Positions 35,851 to 44,918 of a stretch of DNA of 64,000 bases are shown piece by piece. Where the stretch lies: NCBI RefSeq assembly GCF_900106045.1, contig NZ_LT629802.1:1674001-1738000 (forward strand), given 5' to 3'. The number at the start of each line of letters is the position of its first letter. The stretch's first letter is position 1. The stretch comes from Pseudomonas mucidolens (GTDB lineage: Bacteria > Pseudomonadota > Gammaproteobacteria > Pseudomonadales > Pseudomonadaceae). Both the position numbers and the translations under genes were made by a program. Below the pieces are notes generated by a model. That model worked only from the letters and a program-made list of their open reading frames with translations, was not told the origin of the DNA and did not search any database.

Positions 35851-36062
35851 CCCCTCACCCTAACCCTCCCGAATCGTCGGACCGCCCCAAAGGGGCGAGG
35901 GGACTGAGTGATGTGTAATCAGAAATTCTGCGACCTGGAAAACCCAGTCGATTATGGATTCAACGCTACACGCTCAGGTCGATGTAAATCGCCAATATCC
36001 CCGAATCGGCCCCTCGCCCCTTTTGGGGCGGTCCGACGATTCGGGAGGGCCGGGGTGAGGGG
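35851..36062. repeat. Long palindromic repeat, family 2, copy 3
   Basis: The ends CCCCTCACCCTAACCCTCCC and GGAGGGCCGGGGTGAGGGG are inverted, and the arms extend to GAATCGTCGGACCGCCCC and its complement. The core has GCGACCTGGAAAACCCAG, GGATTCAACGC and CTCAGGTCG in the orientation of copy 1. It fills most of the 502-base gap before the TonB-dependent receptor gene. Confidence 0.75.
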
Positions 36063-36140
36063 TGCTGAGCAGAGTCATATCAGCTCATTCCACCGCAAAA
36101 CCCCCGCAAACTCCGGGCTTTTCCAACACCCCGGCAATCC

Positions 36141-36158
36141 CTGTCACAGAACCGTCAT
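36141..36158 (+). promoter_or_regulatory. Pho-box-like site before the phytate receptor gene
   Basis: CTGTCAC-AGAA-CCGTCAT: two seven-base direct repeats spaced by four bases, matching 12 of 14 positions of the PhoB consensus CTGTCAT-N4-CTGTCAT. It lies 73 bases upstream of the receptor ATG. A weak -10-like TAGCTT follows at 36169. This predicts induction by phosphate starvation through PhoB. Confidence 0.65.
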
Positions 36159-36230
36159 TCCTCCCCCCTAGCTTGCCCTCCCAGTTGCCGGGCTTGTTGC
36201 CTGGTGTAACGGACTCTTGGGGAAGACTTC

Positions 36231-38747
36231 ATGTACAAGCGCAGCGGGCTCGTCAGTTTCACGCTCACCGCCCTGGCTCTGGCGGTTGCCAGCGAACGGC
36301 TGAATGCCGCCGACGCCGTGGCCAACACCGAGCACGTCGAAGTGGTGGGCCAAGCGGCGAGCATCGATCAGGCGCTCAAGGAGCAGCGGGTTTCCGACAG
36401 CATCAAAAGCGTGGTGCATGCCGACGGCGTGGCGCAGTTGCCGGACGACAACGTGGCCGAAGCCGTGCAGCGCCTGCCGGGCATCAGTGTCGAGCGCGAT
36501 CAGGGGGAAGGGCGGTTTGTCAGCGTGCGCGGCCTTGGTCCGGATCTCAACAGCGTGACCATCAACGGTACCCTCGTACCCTCGCCGGAAAGCGAGCGTC
36601 GCGCCGTGGCCCTGGATGTGCTGCCGTCGGAACTGGTGCAGTCGCTGTCAGTGATCAAGACCCTGACCCCGGACATGGATGCCAACTCCCTGGGGGGCAC
36701 CGTCGATGTGCAAAGCCTGTCGGCGTTCGATCACAAAGGGCTGTTCTACACCGGCAGTACCGAGGCCAGTTACGACAAGAACACCCGCCAGACCAGCCCT
36801 AAGTTCTCGGGTGCGGTCAGTAACCGCTTCAGCCTTGGCGAGGGTATCGATAACTTTGGCGTGGCGGCCGCCTTGAGCTGGCAGAAGCGCGATTTCGGCT
36901 CGGACAACGTCGAAACCGGTGGCGCCTGGGATTTCGAGCAAGGCGCCAGACTCAATGAATTCGAGATGCGCGACTACGACATCAGCCGTGAACGCGCCGG
37001 GGGTGGTTTGAACTTCGATTACAAGCCCGACGACCTGAGCAGCTACTACCTGCGCACTCTGTACAGTCGCTACAAGGACAGCGAGACCCGCAACGCCGCC
37101 AGCCTCGAGTTCGCCGACCCATTGGCCGCCGGAGAGCTGGGCGATACCGAAGCCAAGCGCGCGCTCAAGCAGCGTGAGGAAACCCAGGAAATCCAGTCCT
37201 ACGTGTTCGGTGGCGAGCGCATGTTCGGCCTCTGGACACTCAGCGGCCAGGCTGGCTACAGCCGTTCCAGCGAAGACAGCCCGGCACACATTGCCGGTGC
37301 CACCTTCGACGGCGGTGATTTTGCCGACAGCGGTTTCTACGACAAGGACAAGCCACGTCCGATCATCGGCGCGGGCTTCTATGACGCCAACAACTACACC
37401 CTGGACAAGGTCGACTGGGAGAAACAGAACACCAAGGACACCGAGAAAAACCTGCGCCTGGACCTGGCCCGTGATTACGACCTCAATGGCTACGCGGCAC
37501 AGCTCAAGTTCGGCGGCAAGGTCAGCCGGCGCAATAAAGACAACGATCTGGAAGCGTGGGTCTATGAGGACTTCGATGACCTGGGGTTTACCGACGAACA
37601 GCTCAACCTCGGCCAGTTGCAGAAAGGCCGGGTGGATTATCGCCTTGGGCGCTTCGGCCCCGGCATCAGCGGCAGCGGCATCCGGCAACTGATCGGTGGC
37701 CTGAATCCCGCGGACTTCTATGACGCCACAGAGTCGCGAGTCAATGATTTCAGCATGCGTGAAGACATCAACGCCGGCTACTTGATGAACACCCTTGATA
37801 TCGACGACTGGCGCTTTATCGCCGGTTTGCGCTACGAAGGCACCGAGTTCGAAGCCAAGGGCACCGGCGCCACCGATGGCCAGTTCAGCGATACCGAGAC
37901 CAAGCGTCGCTACCATCACTGGCTGCCGGGGTTGCACGCGCGTTACCAGTTGGACAAAAACACCCAGGTGCGCGCCGCCTGGACCAAGTCCGTGGTGCGC
38001 CCGACATTCGGCCAACTGGCGCCGGGGTTCGTCATCGACGATGACGAGGCCACGTTCGGCAACCCGGACCTCAAGCCGCTGGAGTCGAGCAACCTGGACC
38101 TCGGCATCGAGCACTACATGGGCCACGCCGGCACGGTCTCGGCATTCGTGTTCTACAAGGACATCCAGAATTTCGTCTATAACACCGACGTCGCAGGAAC
38201 TGGCGCCTGGGCTGATTTCGCCGAGGCCCACACCTTTGCCAACGGTGACAGCGCCAAGCTTTACGGCCTGGAACTGGCGTACTCGCAGAAATTCGATTGG
38301 CTGCCGGCGCCGTGGAACGGTTTGCTGGTCGGGGCCAACACCACCTTCAGTCGTTCCAGTGCCGATATCGAAGGCTTCGACGCGGCCAGTGGGGTCAATC
38401 GCAAGCGCAACATCAACCTGCCCAACCAGTCGGACACTGTCGGCAACCTGATGCTGGGTTGGGAGGACGATACGTTGAGCCTGCGCCTGTCGGCCAACTA
38501 CAAGTCGGCCTATCTCTACGAACTGGCATCCATCAACGATAAGGCGCACGACCTGCACGTCGACTCCCAGACGTTCGTGGACTTCAGCGCCCGCTACGCG
38601 CTGACCAAAGACCTGCAAGTGAGCTTCGAGGCGCAGAACCTCACGGACGAATCGTACTTCGTCTACACCGGCCACCGTAGTTACAACGCCCAGTACGAAG
38701 AGTACGGCCCGACCTACAAGCTGGGCCTGACCTTCACCCATTTCTGA
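36231..38747 (+). CDS. TonB-dependent outer-membrane receptor, probable phytate or inositol-phosphate receptor
   Basis: 838 residues with a signal peptide (MYKRSGLVSFTLTALALAVA...NAA). The plug domain has SIKSVVHADGVAQLPDDNVA, EAVQRLPGISVERDQGEGRF, VSVRGLGPDLNSVTINGTLV and VIKTLTPDMDANSLGGTVDV, the pattern of the large Xanthomonas/Caulobacter-type (TIGR01782-like) receptors. The barrel ends in Phe (YKLGLTFTHF). A TonB box cannot be fixed with certainty. The phytase gene starts 86 bases downstream and a complete ExbB/ExbD/TonB set follows, so import of phytate or its breakdown products is likely (inference). Confidence 0.93.
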   Translation: MYKRSGLVSFTLTALALAVASERLNAADAVANTEHVEVVGQAASIDQALKEQRVSDSIKSVVHADGVAQLPDDNVAEAVQRLPGISVERDQGEGRFVSVRGLGPDLNSVTINGTLVPSPESERRAVALDVLPSELVQSLSVIKTLTPDMDANSLGGTVDVQSLSAFDHKGLFYTGSTEASYDKNTRQTSPKFSGAVSNRFSLGEGIDNFGVAAALSWQKRDFGSDNVETGGAWDFEQGARLNEFEMRDYDISRERAGGGLNFDYKPDDLSSYYLRTLYSRYKDSETRNAASLEFADPLAAGELGDTEAKRALKQREETQEIQSYVFGGERMFGLWTLSGQAGYSRSSEDSPAHIAGATFDGGDFADSGFYDKDKPRPIIGAGFYDANNYTLDKVDWEKQNTKDTEKNLRLDLARDYDLNGYAAQLKFGGKVSRRNKDNDLEAWVYEDFDDLGFTDEQLNLGQLQKGRVDYRLGRFGPGISGSGIRQLIGGLNPADFYDATESRVNDFSMREDINAGYLMNTLDIDDWRFIAGLRYEGTEFEAKGTGATDGQFSDTETKRRYHHWLPGLHARYQLDKNTQVRAAWTKSVVRPTFGQLAPGFVIDDDEATFGNPDLKPLESSNLDLGIEHYMGHAGTVSAFVFYKDIQNFVYNTDVAGTGAWADFAEAHTFANGDSAKLYGLELAYSQKFDWLPAPWNGLLVGANTTFSRSSADIEGFDAASGVNRKRNINLPNQSDTVGNLMLGWEDDTLSLRLSANYKSAYLYELASINDKAHDLHVDSQTFVDFSARYALTKDLQVSFEAQNLTDESYFVYTGHRSYNAQYEEYGPTYKLGLTFTHF

Positions 38748-38833
38748 AGCGCGCTACCCACAGATCGAGGCATGCGCTACGCGTCTGCCACGAGCTATCG
38801 CCTTGTAGTCTTTGATAAGGATTTTCCCCGTTA

Positions 38834-40720
38834 ATGAAACGTGCCAAGCATTATTTGCCAACCGCCCTGATCAGCCTTGCGTGCGCCCATGCGGTGGCTG
38901 CCGACCTGGCCCTGACGCCCTGGGCGCCTGCGCTCGACGCCCAGGCCGTGAGCTTCCTCCCGACCGACGACCAGCGCCTGGCCGCCAGCGAGCGCGATGG
39001 CCTGCTCTTGCTGGATGCCAAGGGCGCCGAACTGGCCCGCTTCAATGGTCACTTCAGTAGCCTCGACAGCCGCGCCGCTGGTCAACACGTACTGGTGGCG
39101 AGCCTGGACAACGATCGCCAGCAAGCGCTGCTGATCAGCCTTGATCCGAGCACCGGCGAATGGGGAGCGCCGCTGTATTTGCCGAGCCGCGACTATGCGG
39201 TCAACGGCGTGTGCCTGTCCCGCGACTCGGCGGCCAATCTGTTTCTGTTCCTGGTCGGTGAAGAAGGCAAGGGCGAGCAATGGCTGGTAGGGAACGGCTC
39301 GACATTGCTGGCCGAACCACAGCGCGTACGGGGTTTGCCGTTGCCGCCAGCGGCGCAGTTCTGTCAGGTGGACGACGCCGCCCAGCAACTGCTGGTCAAC
39401 GAAGAAAACGTCGGTTGGTGGGCCTACCCGGCACACCCGGAAGCCGATGCCACTCGCCGTCCCGTGGCGATTTTCGATACGGTCGAAAAACATGCCGCCG
39501 GCGCCATGGCGGTGGTGCCCGGAGGTGTCGTGGCGTTGGACCCCAACGCCGGCAAGTTGCACCTTTATCAGCAGCAAGGCACGCGCTGGAGCCTCGCGTC
39601 GAGCCTTGCCCTTGCAGAACTGAAAGAACCGGAAAACCTTGCCGTGCGGGCCACTGCCAGCGGTCTGCAAGTGCTGCTGCGCGATGACGATGACGGGCGT
39701 TTCTATCAAACGGCGCTCAACTGGCAAGCCAAGCCCGTGCGATTGCCGCCGGTGTTGCCGGAAGTGGCCGCGATCCGCCAGAGCGAGCCGGTGGGGCGTC
39801 AGGGGGATGCGGCGGATGACCCGGCGATCTGGATTCACCCCGAGCATCCCGCCCAAAGCCGAGTGCTGGGCACCAACAAGAAGCAAGGTCTGTTGGCCTA
39901 TGACCTCGATGGCAAGCTGTTGCAGGAGCTGGCGGTAGGGCGCTTGAATAACGTGGATGTACGCGCGAATTTCAAGCTCGGCCAACGCACGGTCGACCTT
40001 GCGGTGGCGAGCAATCGTGATCACAACAGCCTCAGTCTGTTCAGCATTGACCGGCGCACAGGCCAGATCAGCGAGGCCGGGGAAATTCCGACACCACTGA
40101 AAGCGATCTATGGCATCTGCCTGTTCCAGCCAGCCAGCGGTGAGATATATGCCATCGCCAATGACAAGGACGGCACCTTCCTGCAATACCGCCTGAGCGC
40201 GCCGCAGGGTCGGGTAGAAGGGCAACTGGTGCGCCAATTCAAGGTCGACAGCCAGCCTGAAGGCTGTGTGGCCGACGACCAGCGCCAGCGTCTGTTCATT
40301 GGTGAAGAAGATGTTGGGGTCTGGGCGGTGGATGCCCGTGCCGATCAGCCGGCGCGGTTGAGCAGTGTGATCAAGGTCGCAGAGCAACTGAAGGCCGATG
40401 TCGAAGGCCTGGCGCTGTACCAGAGCAATGGTCGCGACTACCTGGTGATCTCCAGCCAAGGCAATGACAGTTATCTGGTGCTGGACGCTGAGCCGCCGTT
40501 TGTCAGCCGTGGGGCGTTTCGCGTGGGCCTGAACGCTTCGGCGGGTATCGATGGGGCCTCGGAAACCGACGGCCTGGAAGTCACCGCGATCAACCTCGGC
40601 GGGCCGTGGAGCCAAGGCATGCTGGTGGTGCAGGACGGCCGCAAGCGCATGCCCGAGCAGACCCAGAACTTCAAGTTCGTGCCTTGGGCCGAGGTCACCA
40701 AGGCGCTGAAATTGCCTTGA
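38834..40720 (+). CDS. Two-domain beta-propeller phytase
   Basis: 628 residues with a signal peptide (MKRAKHYLPTALISLACAHA.../VAA), so periplasmic or secreted. Residues about 330-625 are a canonical beta-propeller phytase domain: GDAADDPAIWIHPEHPAQSR, VLGTNKKQGLLAYDLDGKLL, GRLNNVDVR, YGICLFQPASGEIYAIANDK, SQPEGCVADDQRQRLFIGEE and the SSQGNDSYLV and ETDGLEV elements, carrying many of the Ca2+ and phosphate ligands. Residues about 25-325 look like a second, degenerate propeller that keeps the spacing (SERDGLLLLDAKGAELARFN, NEENVGWWAYP) but lacks DDPAIWIHP. Dual-domain phytases are known to release phosphate from myo-inositol hexakisphosphate more efficiently than single domains (family knowledge). 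Phosphate scavenging is the clear role. Confidence 0.93.
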   Translation: MKRAKHYLPTALISLACAHAVAADLALTPWAPALDAQAVSFLPTDDQRLAASERDGLLLLDAKGAELARFNGHFSSLDSRAAGQHVLVASLDNDRQQALLISLDPSTGEWGAPLYLPSRDYAVNGVCLSRDSAANLFLFLVGEEGKGEQWLVGNGSTLLAEPQRVRGLPLPPAAQFCQVDDAAQQLLVNEENVGWWAYPAHPEADATRRPVAIFDTVEKHAAGAMAVVPGGVVALDPNAGKLHLYQQQGTRWSLASSLALAELKEPENLAVRATASGLQVLLRDDDDGRFYQTALNWQAKPVRLPPVLPEVAAIRQSEPVGRQGDAADDPAIWIHPEHPAQSRVLGTNKKQGLLAYDLDGKLLQELAVGRLNNVDVRANFKLGQRTVDLAVASNRDHNSLSLFSIDRRTGQISEAGEIPTPLKAIYGICLFQPASGEIYAIANDKDGTFLQYRLSAPQGRVEGQLVRQFKVDSQPEGCVADDQRQRLFIGEEDVGVWAVDARADQPARLSSVIKVAEQLKADVEGLALYQSNGRDYLVISSQGNDSYLVLDAEPPFVSRGAFRVGLNASAGIDGASETDGLEVTAINLGGPWSQGMLVVQDGRKRMPEQTQNFKFVPWAEVTKALKLP

Positions 40721-40722
40721 GC

Positions 40723-40740
40723 CTGTCATCAATCGGTCAC
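40723..40740 (+). promoter_or_regulatory. Pho-box-like site before the exbB gene of the phytate system
   Basis: CTGTCAT-CAAT-CGGTCAC: one perfect and one 5-of-7 repeat of the PhoB heptamer with the correct four-base spacer. It begins two bases after the phytase stop and 55 bases before the exbB ATG, so the three TonB-system genes may have their own PhoB-driven promoter. Confidence 0.55.
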
Positions 40741-40777
40741 CGTTTTTTTATCGAATAGCCGCTCTAGGAGTTTCTTC

Positions 40778-41470
40778 ATGCACGCCACATTGGAACATAT
40801 GACGATCTGGGGACTGATCAGTGACGCCAGCCTGTTGGTCAAGGCTGTGATGCTCACGTTGCTCGCGGCCTCGTTGGTCAGTTGGTACTTGATCGTGCAG
40901 CGCGCCAGCGTACTGCGGCGCATGGAGCGCCAGATGAACCAGTTCGTGCAGCGCTTTCGCGGCACCGCTGAGGTCCACGCGTTGTACCGTGAAACCGTGC
41001 AACAAACCGCAGGCGGGATCGCGCCGATCTTCGTTGCCGGGATTCAGGAATTCGAGCATTTGCAAGGCCATGGCGAGGGCGTGCTGGAAGGTGTGGAGCG
41101 GGCGCTGCAAGTGGCAATCACCGAGCAGGAAGTGGAACTGGAGAAAGGCTTGCAGTTTCTCGCCACGGTGGGTTCGGTCAGCCCTTACATCGGTTTGTTC
41201 GGCACGGTGTGGGGCATCATGAATTCGTTCATCGGCCTGTCTCAGGTGCAGCAGGCGACATTGTCGACCGTGGCACCCGGCATTGCCGAAGCGTTGATTG
41301 CCACCGCGATTGGCCTGTTCGCGGCGATTCCCGCGGTAATTGCCTACAACCGTTTTTCGGCGCGCAGCCAAACCTTGCTGACTCGCTACTACGCGTTCGG
41401 CAACGAACTGCAGGTGCGCCTGCATCGCAGCGTGCGCGGCCATTCCTCGAACCTGGCCGCAGCCGCCTGA
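40778..41470 (+). CDS. exbB: ExbB/TolQ-family proton channel subunit of the phytate system
   Basis: 230 residues; AGGAG precedes the ATG. Helix 1 is SLLVKAVMLTLLAASLVSWYL. The conserved region LQFLATVGSVSPYIGLFGTV, WGIMNSFIGLSQVQQATLST and VAPGIAEALIATAIGLFAAI identifies the TolQ/ExbB family, and the sequence is closer to TolQ than is the ExbB fusion at 5.8 kb. It works with the ExbD and TonB encoded next and is separate from the housekeeping tol-pal genes, none of which (tolB, pal, ybgC) is nearby. Confidence 0.93.
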   Translation: MHATLEHMTIWGLISDASLLVKAVMLTLLAASLVSWYLIVQRASVLRRMERQMNQFVQRFRGTAEVHALYRETVQQTAGGIAPIFVAGIQEFEHLQGHGEGVLEGVERALQVAITEQEVELEKGLQFLATVGSVSPYIGLFGTVWGIMNSFIGLSQVQQATLSTVAPGIAEALIATAIGLFAAIPAVIAYNRFSARSQTLLTRYYAFGNELQVRLHRSVRGHSSNLAAAA

Positions 41471-41484
41471 ACCGGAGCCTTGCC

Positions 41485-41931
41485 ATGTTAGTCAAGCCGC
41501 AACGCAAGCACGGGCCCAAGGCGGAAATGAACGTGGTGCCCTATATCGATGTGATGCTGGTGCTGCTGGTGATCTTCATGGTCACCGCGCCGATGTTGAC
41601 CCAAGGCGTGAAAATCGAATTGCCCAAGGTCGCCGCCGAGGCCCTGGCCACGGATACCCGCCAGCAGATCCTTACCGTGTCGGTGAAGGCCGACGGCGGT
41701 TACTACTGGAACCTCGGTGGCGAACTGGACACGGAGCACCAGACCGACAGCGCCGTGACGCTGGATGAGATGGGGGCCAAGGTGGCGCGCATCGTTGCCG
41801 AGCGTAGCGATACCCTGGTCTATATCCGCGCCGATGAACGTGCCGGTTACGGCCAGGTGGTGGCCGCTATGGCCGTCTTGCAGAAGAGTGGTGTGAGCAA
41901 TCTGGGGCTGGTGACCGAGGCGCCGCAATGA
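41485..41931 (+). CDS. exbD: ExbD/TolR-family subunit of the phytate system
   Basis: 148 residues from the ATG at 41485, the first good start after the exbB stop. One membrane helix (YIDVMLVLLVIFMVTAPMLT) has the conserved Asp in PYIDVMLV. The periplasmic part has VSVKADGGYYWNLGGELDTE and VYIRADERAGYGQVVAAMAV. Its stop overlaps the start of the TonB/TolA-like gene by four bases. Confidence 0.93.
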   Translation: MLVKPQRKHGPKAEMNVVPYIDVMLVLLVIFMVTAPMLTQGVKIELPKVAAEALATDTRQQILTVSVKADGGYYWNLGGELDTEHQTDSAVTLDEMGAKVARIVAERSDTLVYIRADERAGYGQVVAAMAVLQKSGVSNLGLVTEAPQ

Positions 41932-42737
41932 CCTCGATGATCATGCCGGGGCCGAGCCTGATCTTGGCCGTTGCACCGCGCGACGGTTTCTGGCGACACG
42001 GTTTCGCTGCCGGTTTCGCCGTGGTGTTGCACGTGGCAGTGCTCGGGTTGCTGGTGCGCGGCGGGTTTCAGCCGCCGCCGCCGGTCGAGGCACCGCAGGT
42101 TTTGCATACGCAGTTGGTGATGTTGCCGCCAGCCTCGCCACCCCCGGCGCCTGTTCCGGTCCAGGCGGCCGTTGCACCTGCGCCAGCGCTTGAGCCCGTG
42201 ATCGCGGCTCCACCGAAACCGGCTGTCGATCCGCACGTCCAGGCACGAAAACTGGAACAGGCCGCGCTGGCGCGCAAGCGAGTCGAGGACAAAAAAATCC
42301 AGCAACAACGTCAGCAGCAGGAAACAGCACGGCACAATCGCGAGTTGGAACAGCAGCGCCAGGCCGAGGAGCGGGCGCAACAACAGGCACAACAACAGGC
42401 ACAGCAGCAAGCGCGATTGGCCGCGGACCGCGCCCGGCGACAAGCCGCCGCCCAAGCCGCTGCCGATAGCCGCCAATACCTGCCCCTGAGCAAGGAAGCG
42501 CCGGACTATCCTCAACGCGCCCTGGACAAGAACCTCGAGGGCGATTGTTCGGTGGAGTACACCGTCAATCCCCAAGGCAGGGTGGAAAACCCCAAGGTGC
42601 TGGACGGCTGCCACCCGCTGTTTATCCGACCCTCATTGGCGGCGGCCAGCACCTTTCGTTATCAGCCACGGGTGATTGCTGGCAAGTCGGTCGCCGTGCC
42701 AGCGGTGCGCAATACCTTCCATTACCGGATCAAGTAG
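41928..42737 (+). CDS. tonB: TonB/TolA-like energy transducer of the phytate system
   Basis: 269 residues. An N-terminal membrane helix (HGFAAGFAVVLHVAVLGLLV) is followed by a short Pro-rich stretch (PPASPPPAPVPVQ) and then a long Gln/Ala/Arg-rich helix (QQRQAEERAQQQAQQQAQQQ) like that of TolA. The C-terminal domain is TonB-like (EAPDYPQRALDKNLEGDCSV, EYTVNPQGRVENPKVLDGCH, RPSLAAASTFRYQPRV). The mix of TolA-style spacer and TonB-style end makes it a hybrid type. It presumably energises the receptor at 36.2 kb. Confidence 0.9.
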   Translation: MTSMIMPGPSLILAVAPRDGFWRHGFAAGFAVVLHVAVLGLLVRGGFQPPPPVEAPQVLHTQLVMLPPASPPPAPVPVQAAVAPAPALEPVIAAPPKPAVDPHVQARKLEQAALARKRVEDKKIQQQRQQQETARHNRELEQQRQAEERAQQQAQQQAQQQARLAADRARRQAAAQAAADSRQYLPLSKEAPDYPQRALDKNLEGDCSVEYTVNPQGRVENPKVLDGCHPLFIRPSLAAASTFRYQPRVIAGKSVAVPAVRNTFHYRIK

Positions 42738-42740
42738 GCC

Positions 42741-43601
42741 TTACAGGGTGCCAAGCACGCTTCGCAAATGCGCTTTCAATGCTTCGCTGGCACCTTGCAT
42801 CGGCGCCCGCAGTTCGCTGTCGATCAGGCCTTCAAGGGCCAAGGCGGCTTTGACCGGTGCGGGGTTGGGTTCACTGAACAGGCCGTTGATCAGCGGCAAC
42901 AACCTGAAGAAAGTCTGCCTGCCCGCGTCCAGTTGGCCGTCGCGGATCTGCTGGTAGAGCGTTACGAATTTCTCGCTGTGAATATGCGCCGAGGCCGCGA
43001 TCAGCCCCGTGGCGCCAAGGCACAAGGCGCTGAACATCTGCACGTCCTCACCACACAGGATATCGACCTGGCCGCTGTCCAGCAGCGCCAGGGTGGTGGC
43101 CAGGTTGCCGCCGCAATCCTTGATCGCGACGATCCGCTCATGGCTCACGATGTTCAGCAATGTGGCCCGTTCGAAGGCAATCCCGGTGCGGTACGGGATG
43201 TCATACAAAATGATCGGCACCCTGGAGGCATCAGCCACGGTCTGGAAAAAGGCCTCGAGCCCGGCCTGGGAAGGGCGGATATAGCTCGGTGCCGGCACCA
43301 GCAACCCGGCCAGCGGACGCTTCTGGATCTCGCGCTGAAACTGCAGCAGTTCAATCAGGTTATTGCCCGACAGCCCCATCACCACGCGGTGTGCCGGCAC
43401 GAGCTCGAGCACCGCATCCAGCACGGCTAATTGCTCCTGCCTGGCCAGGGCCGCGGCTTCGCCGGTGGTGGTGCAGACCATGATCCCGTGCACACCCTTT
43501 TCCAGCAGGTGACCGACCAGCCGCCGCAGCCCGACGAAATCAATGGCGCCGTGATGGAACGGCGTGACGACGGGAACCCAGATACCTTGAAACGCTGACA
43601 T
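42741..43601 (-). CDS. Dihydrodipicolinate synthase-family aldolase (DapA-like)
   Basis: 286 residues from the ATG at 43601 with AGGAG seven bases upstream. The Schiff-base lysine is in HERIVAIKDCGGNLATTLAL; the Tyr of the catalytic triad is in IILYDIPYRTGI; the N-terminal GIWVPVVTPFHHGAIDFVGL and CTTTGEAAAL are typical. It is likely a paralogue of the lysine-pathway DapA rather than the housekeeping copy, since it stands alone and convergent to the TonB operon. The substrate is unproven; related enzymes act on 2-keto acids and sugar acids. Confidence 0.85.
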   Translation of the reverse strand: MSAFQGIWVPVVTPFHHGAIDFVGLRRLVGHLLEKGVHGIMVCTTTGEAAALARQEQLAVLDAVLELVPAHRVVMGLSGNNLIELLQFQREIQKRPLAGLLVPAPSYIRPSQAGLEAFFQTVADASRVPIILYDIPYRTGIAFERATLLNIVSHERIVAIKDCGGNLATTLALLDSGQVDILCGEDVQMFSALCLGATGLIAASAHIHSEKFVTLYQQIRDGQLDAGRQTFFRLLPLINGLFSEPNPAPVKAALALEGLIDSELRAPMQGASEALKAHLRSVLGTL

Positions 43602-43961
43602 GCACACTCTCCTGATAGTTGACCGATCAAGTCACCGTCAGAAGGGCAGAGGGGATAAGCAAGAGGAGGTGGGGTCCGTCGCGCTCGATGTCCTGTCAGC
43701 TCATCTGACGGGACAGCGCGCCCCGGTCACATGAGCGACTGTTTCTTCGATTTCAGGGCGTGCGCAACGCAACCTTGCGCCTTGGCATTCAAGCCAATGA
43801 CGGAAAAGTCGAAGTCGGACGTTGTAGGCATGACGGCGTACACCCTGAGTGAGACCTGTATCTTTATGTGTACGCTGCGCGGCTGTCAAGCGCGGCCTGT
43901 ATTTCAGGTATCCTCCACGCCCCGCTTATTACTGCTCTTTTTAACCATGACAGGACTACAC
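43602..43961. other. Gap upstream of the glutaminase gene
   Basis: This 360-base interval is open in the glutaminase frame from 43731, but there is no ribosome site or homology there and the glutaminase fold starts only at 43962. A short inverted repeat GTCAG-N5-CTGAC lies near 43696. I see no further gene or convincing promoter. Confidence 0.5.
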
Positions 43962-44870
43962 ATGCAGGCGCTGCTGGAATCGATCCTCGACGAAGTTCGT
44001 CCGCTGATCGGACAAGGCAAAGTCGCCGACTACATTCCCGCCCTTGCCGATGTACCGGCCCAGCAATTGGGGGTTGCGGTCTACGGCAACGATGGCGAGT
44101 ACTACTGTGCCGGCGATGCCCATACGCTGTTTTCGGTGCAGAGCATTTCCAAGGTCTTCAGCCTGGTGCAGGCCATCGAGCATTCCGGCGAAGCCATCTG
44201 GGAGCGCCTGGGACACGAGCCATCCGGGCAGCCGTTCAATTCGATGGTGCAGCTGGAGTTCGAGCGTGGTCGCCCGCGTAATCCCTTTATCAACGCCGGC
44301 GCCCTGGTGATCTGCGACATCAACCAATCGCGCTTTGCCGTGCCGATCCTGTCCATGCGCGACTTTGTCCGGCGCTTATCGGGTAACCCGCAAGTGCTGG
44401 TCAACAGCGTCGTGGCCGAATCGGAAGCCCAGCACGGTGCGCGCAACGCGGCCATGGCTTATCTGATGAAATCCTTCGGCAACTTCCACAACGATGTGGA
44501 CGCGGTGCTGCACAGTTACTTCAACTATTGTGCCCTGCAGATGAGCTGCCTGGACCTGGCCAAGGCGTTCTGTTTCCTGGCTAATGAAGGCGTGTGTACC
44601 CACAGCGGCGAACGCATCCTGACGCCGCGACAGACCAAGCAGGTCAACTCGATCATGGCCACCAGCGGGCTGTATGACGAGGCGGGTAATTTTGCTTATC
44701 GCGTCGGGTTGCCGGGCAAAAGTGGTGTCGGTGGCGGCATTGTCGCGGTGGTACCGGGGCAGTTTACAGTCTGCGTATGGTCGCCGGAGTTGAATGCGGC
44801 GGGCAATTCGTTGGCGGGGATGAAGGCACTGGAGTTGTTGAGCGAGCGGATCGGGTGGTCGGTGTTTTAA
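43962..44870 (+). CDS. glsA: Glutaminase
   Basis: 302 residues from the ATG at 43962, which has AGGA eight bases upstream and gives the usual length of bacterial glutaminases. The beta-lactamase-like catalytic motif is [10 protein letters not shown] (Ser-X-X-Lys), with Tyr, Asn and Ser contacts in [36 protein letters not shown] and [19 protein letters not shown]. It hydrolyses glutamine to glutamate and ammonia in the cytoplasm. Single gene, probably monocistronic. Confidence 0.97.
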   Translation: MQALLESILDEVRPLIGQGKVADYIPALADVPAQQLGVAVYGNDGEYYCAGDAHTLFSVQSISKVFSLVQAIEHSGEAIWERLGHEPSGQPFNSMVQLEFERGRPRNPFINAGALVICDINQSRFAVPILSMRDFVRRLSGNPQVLVNSVVAESEAQHGARNAAMAYLMKSFGNFHNDVDAVLHSYFNYCALQMSCLDLAKAFCFLANEGVCTHSGERILTPRQTKQVNSIMATSGLYDEAGNFAYRVGLPGKSGVGGGIVAVVPGQFTVCVWSPELNAAGNSLAGMKALELLSERIGWSVF

Positions 44871-44918
44871 CGGGATGGATCGCTCCCGCATGGCTGGAAG
44901 CGATCCGGCAATCTGTCT

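Noticed and set aside
36648..38741. A 697-codon open frame on the minus strand opposite the TonB-dependent receptor
   Set aside because: It is antisense to a clearly recognisable receptor and has no family resemblance; long antisense frames are common in high-GC genes.
38831..40732. A 633-codon open frame antisense to the phytase
   Set aside because: Same reason: the phytase motifs on the plus strand are decisive and the antisense product resembles nothing.
41928..42737. Housekeeping tolA of the Tol-Pal system
   Set aside because: tolB, pal and ybgC/cpoB are absent from the neighbourhood and the C-terminus is TonB-like; context ties it to the phytate receptor.
43731..43961. N-terminal extension of the glutaminase
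   Set aside because: No ribosome site and no similarity; the ATG at 43962 gives the family length and has AGGA upstream.
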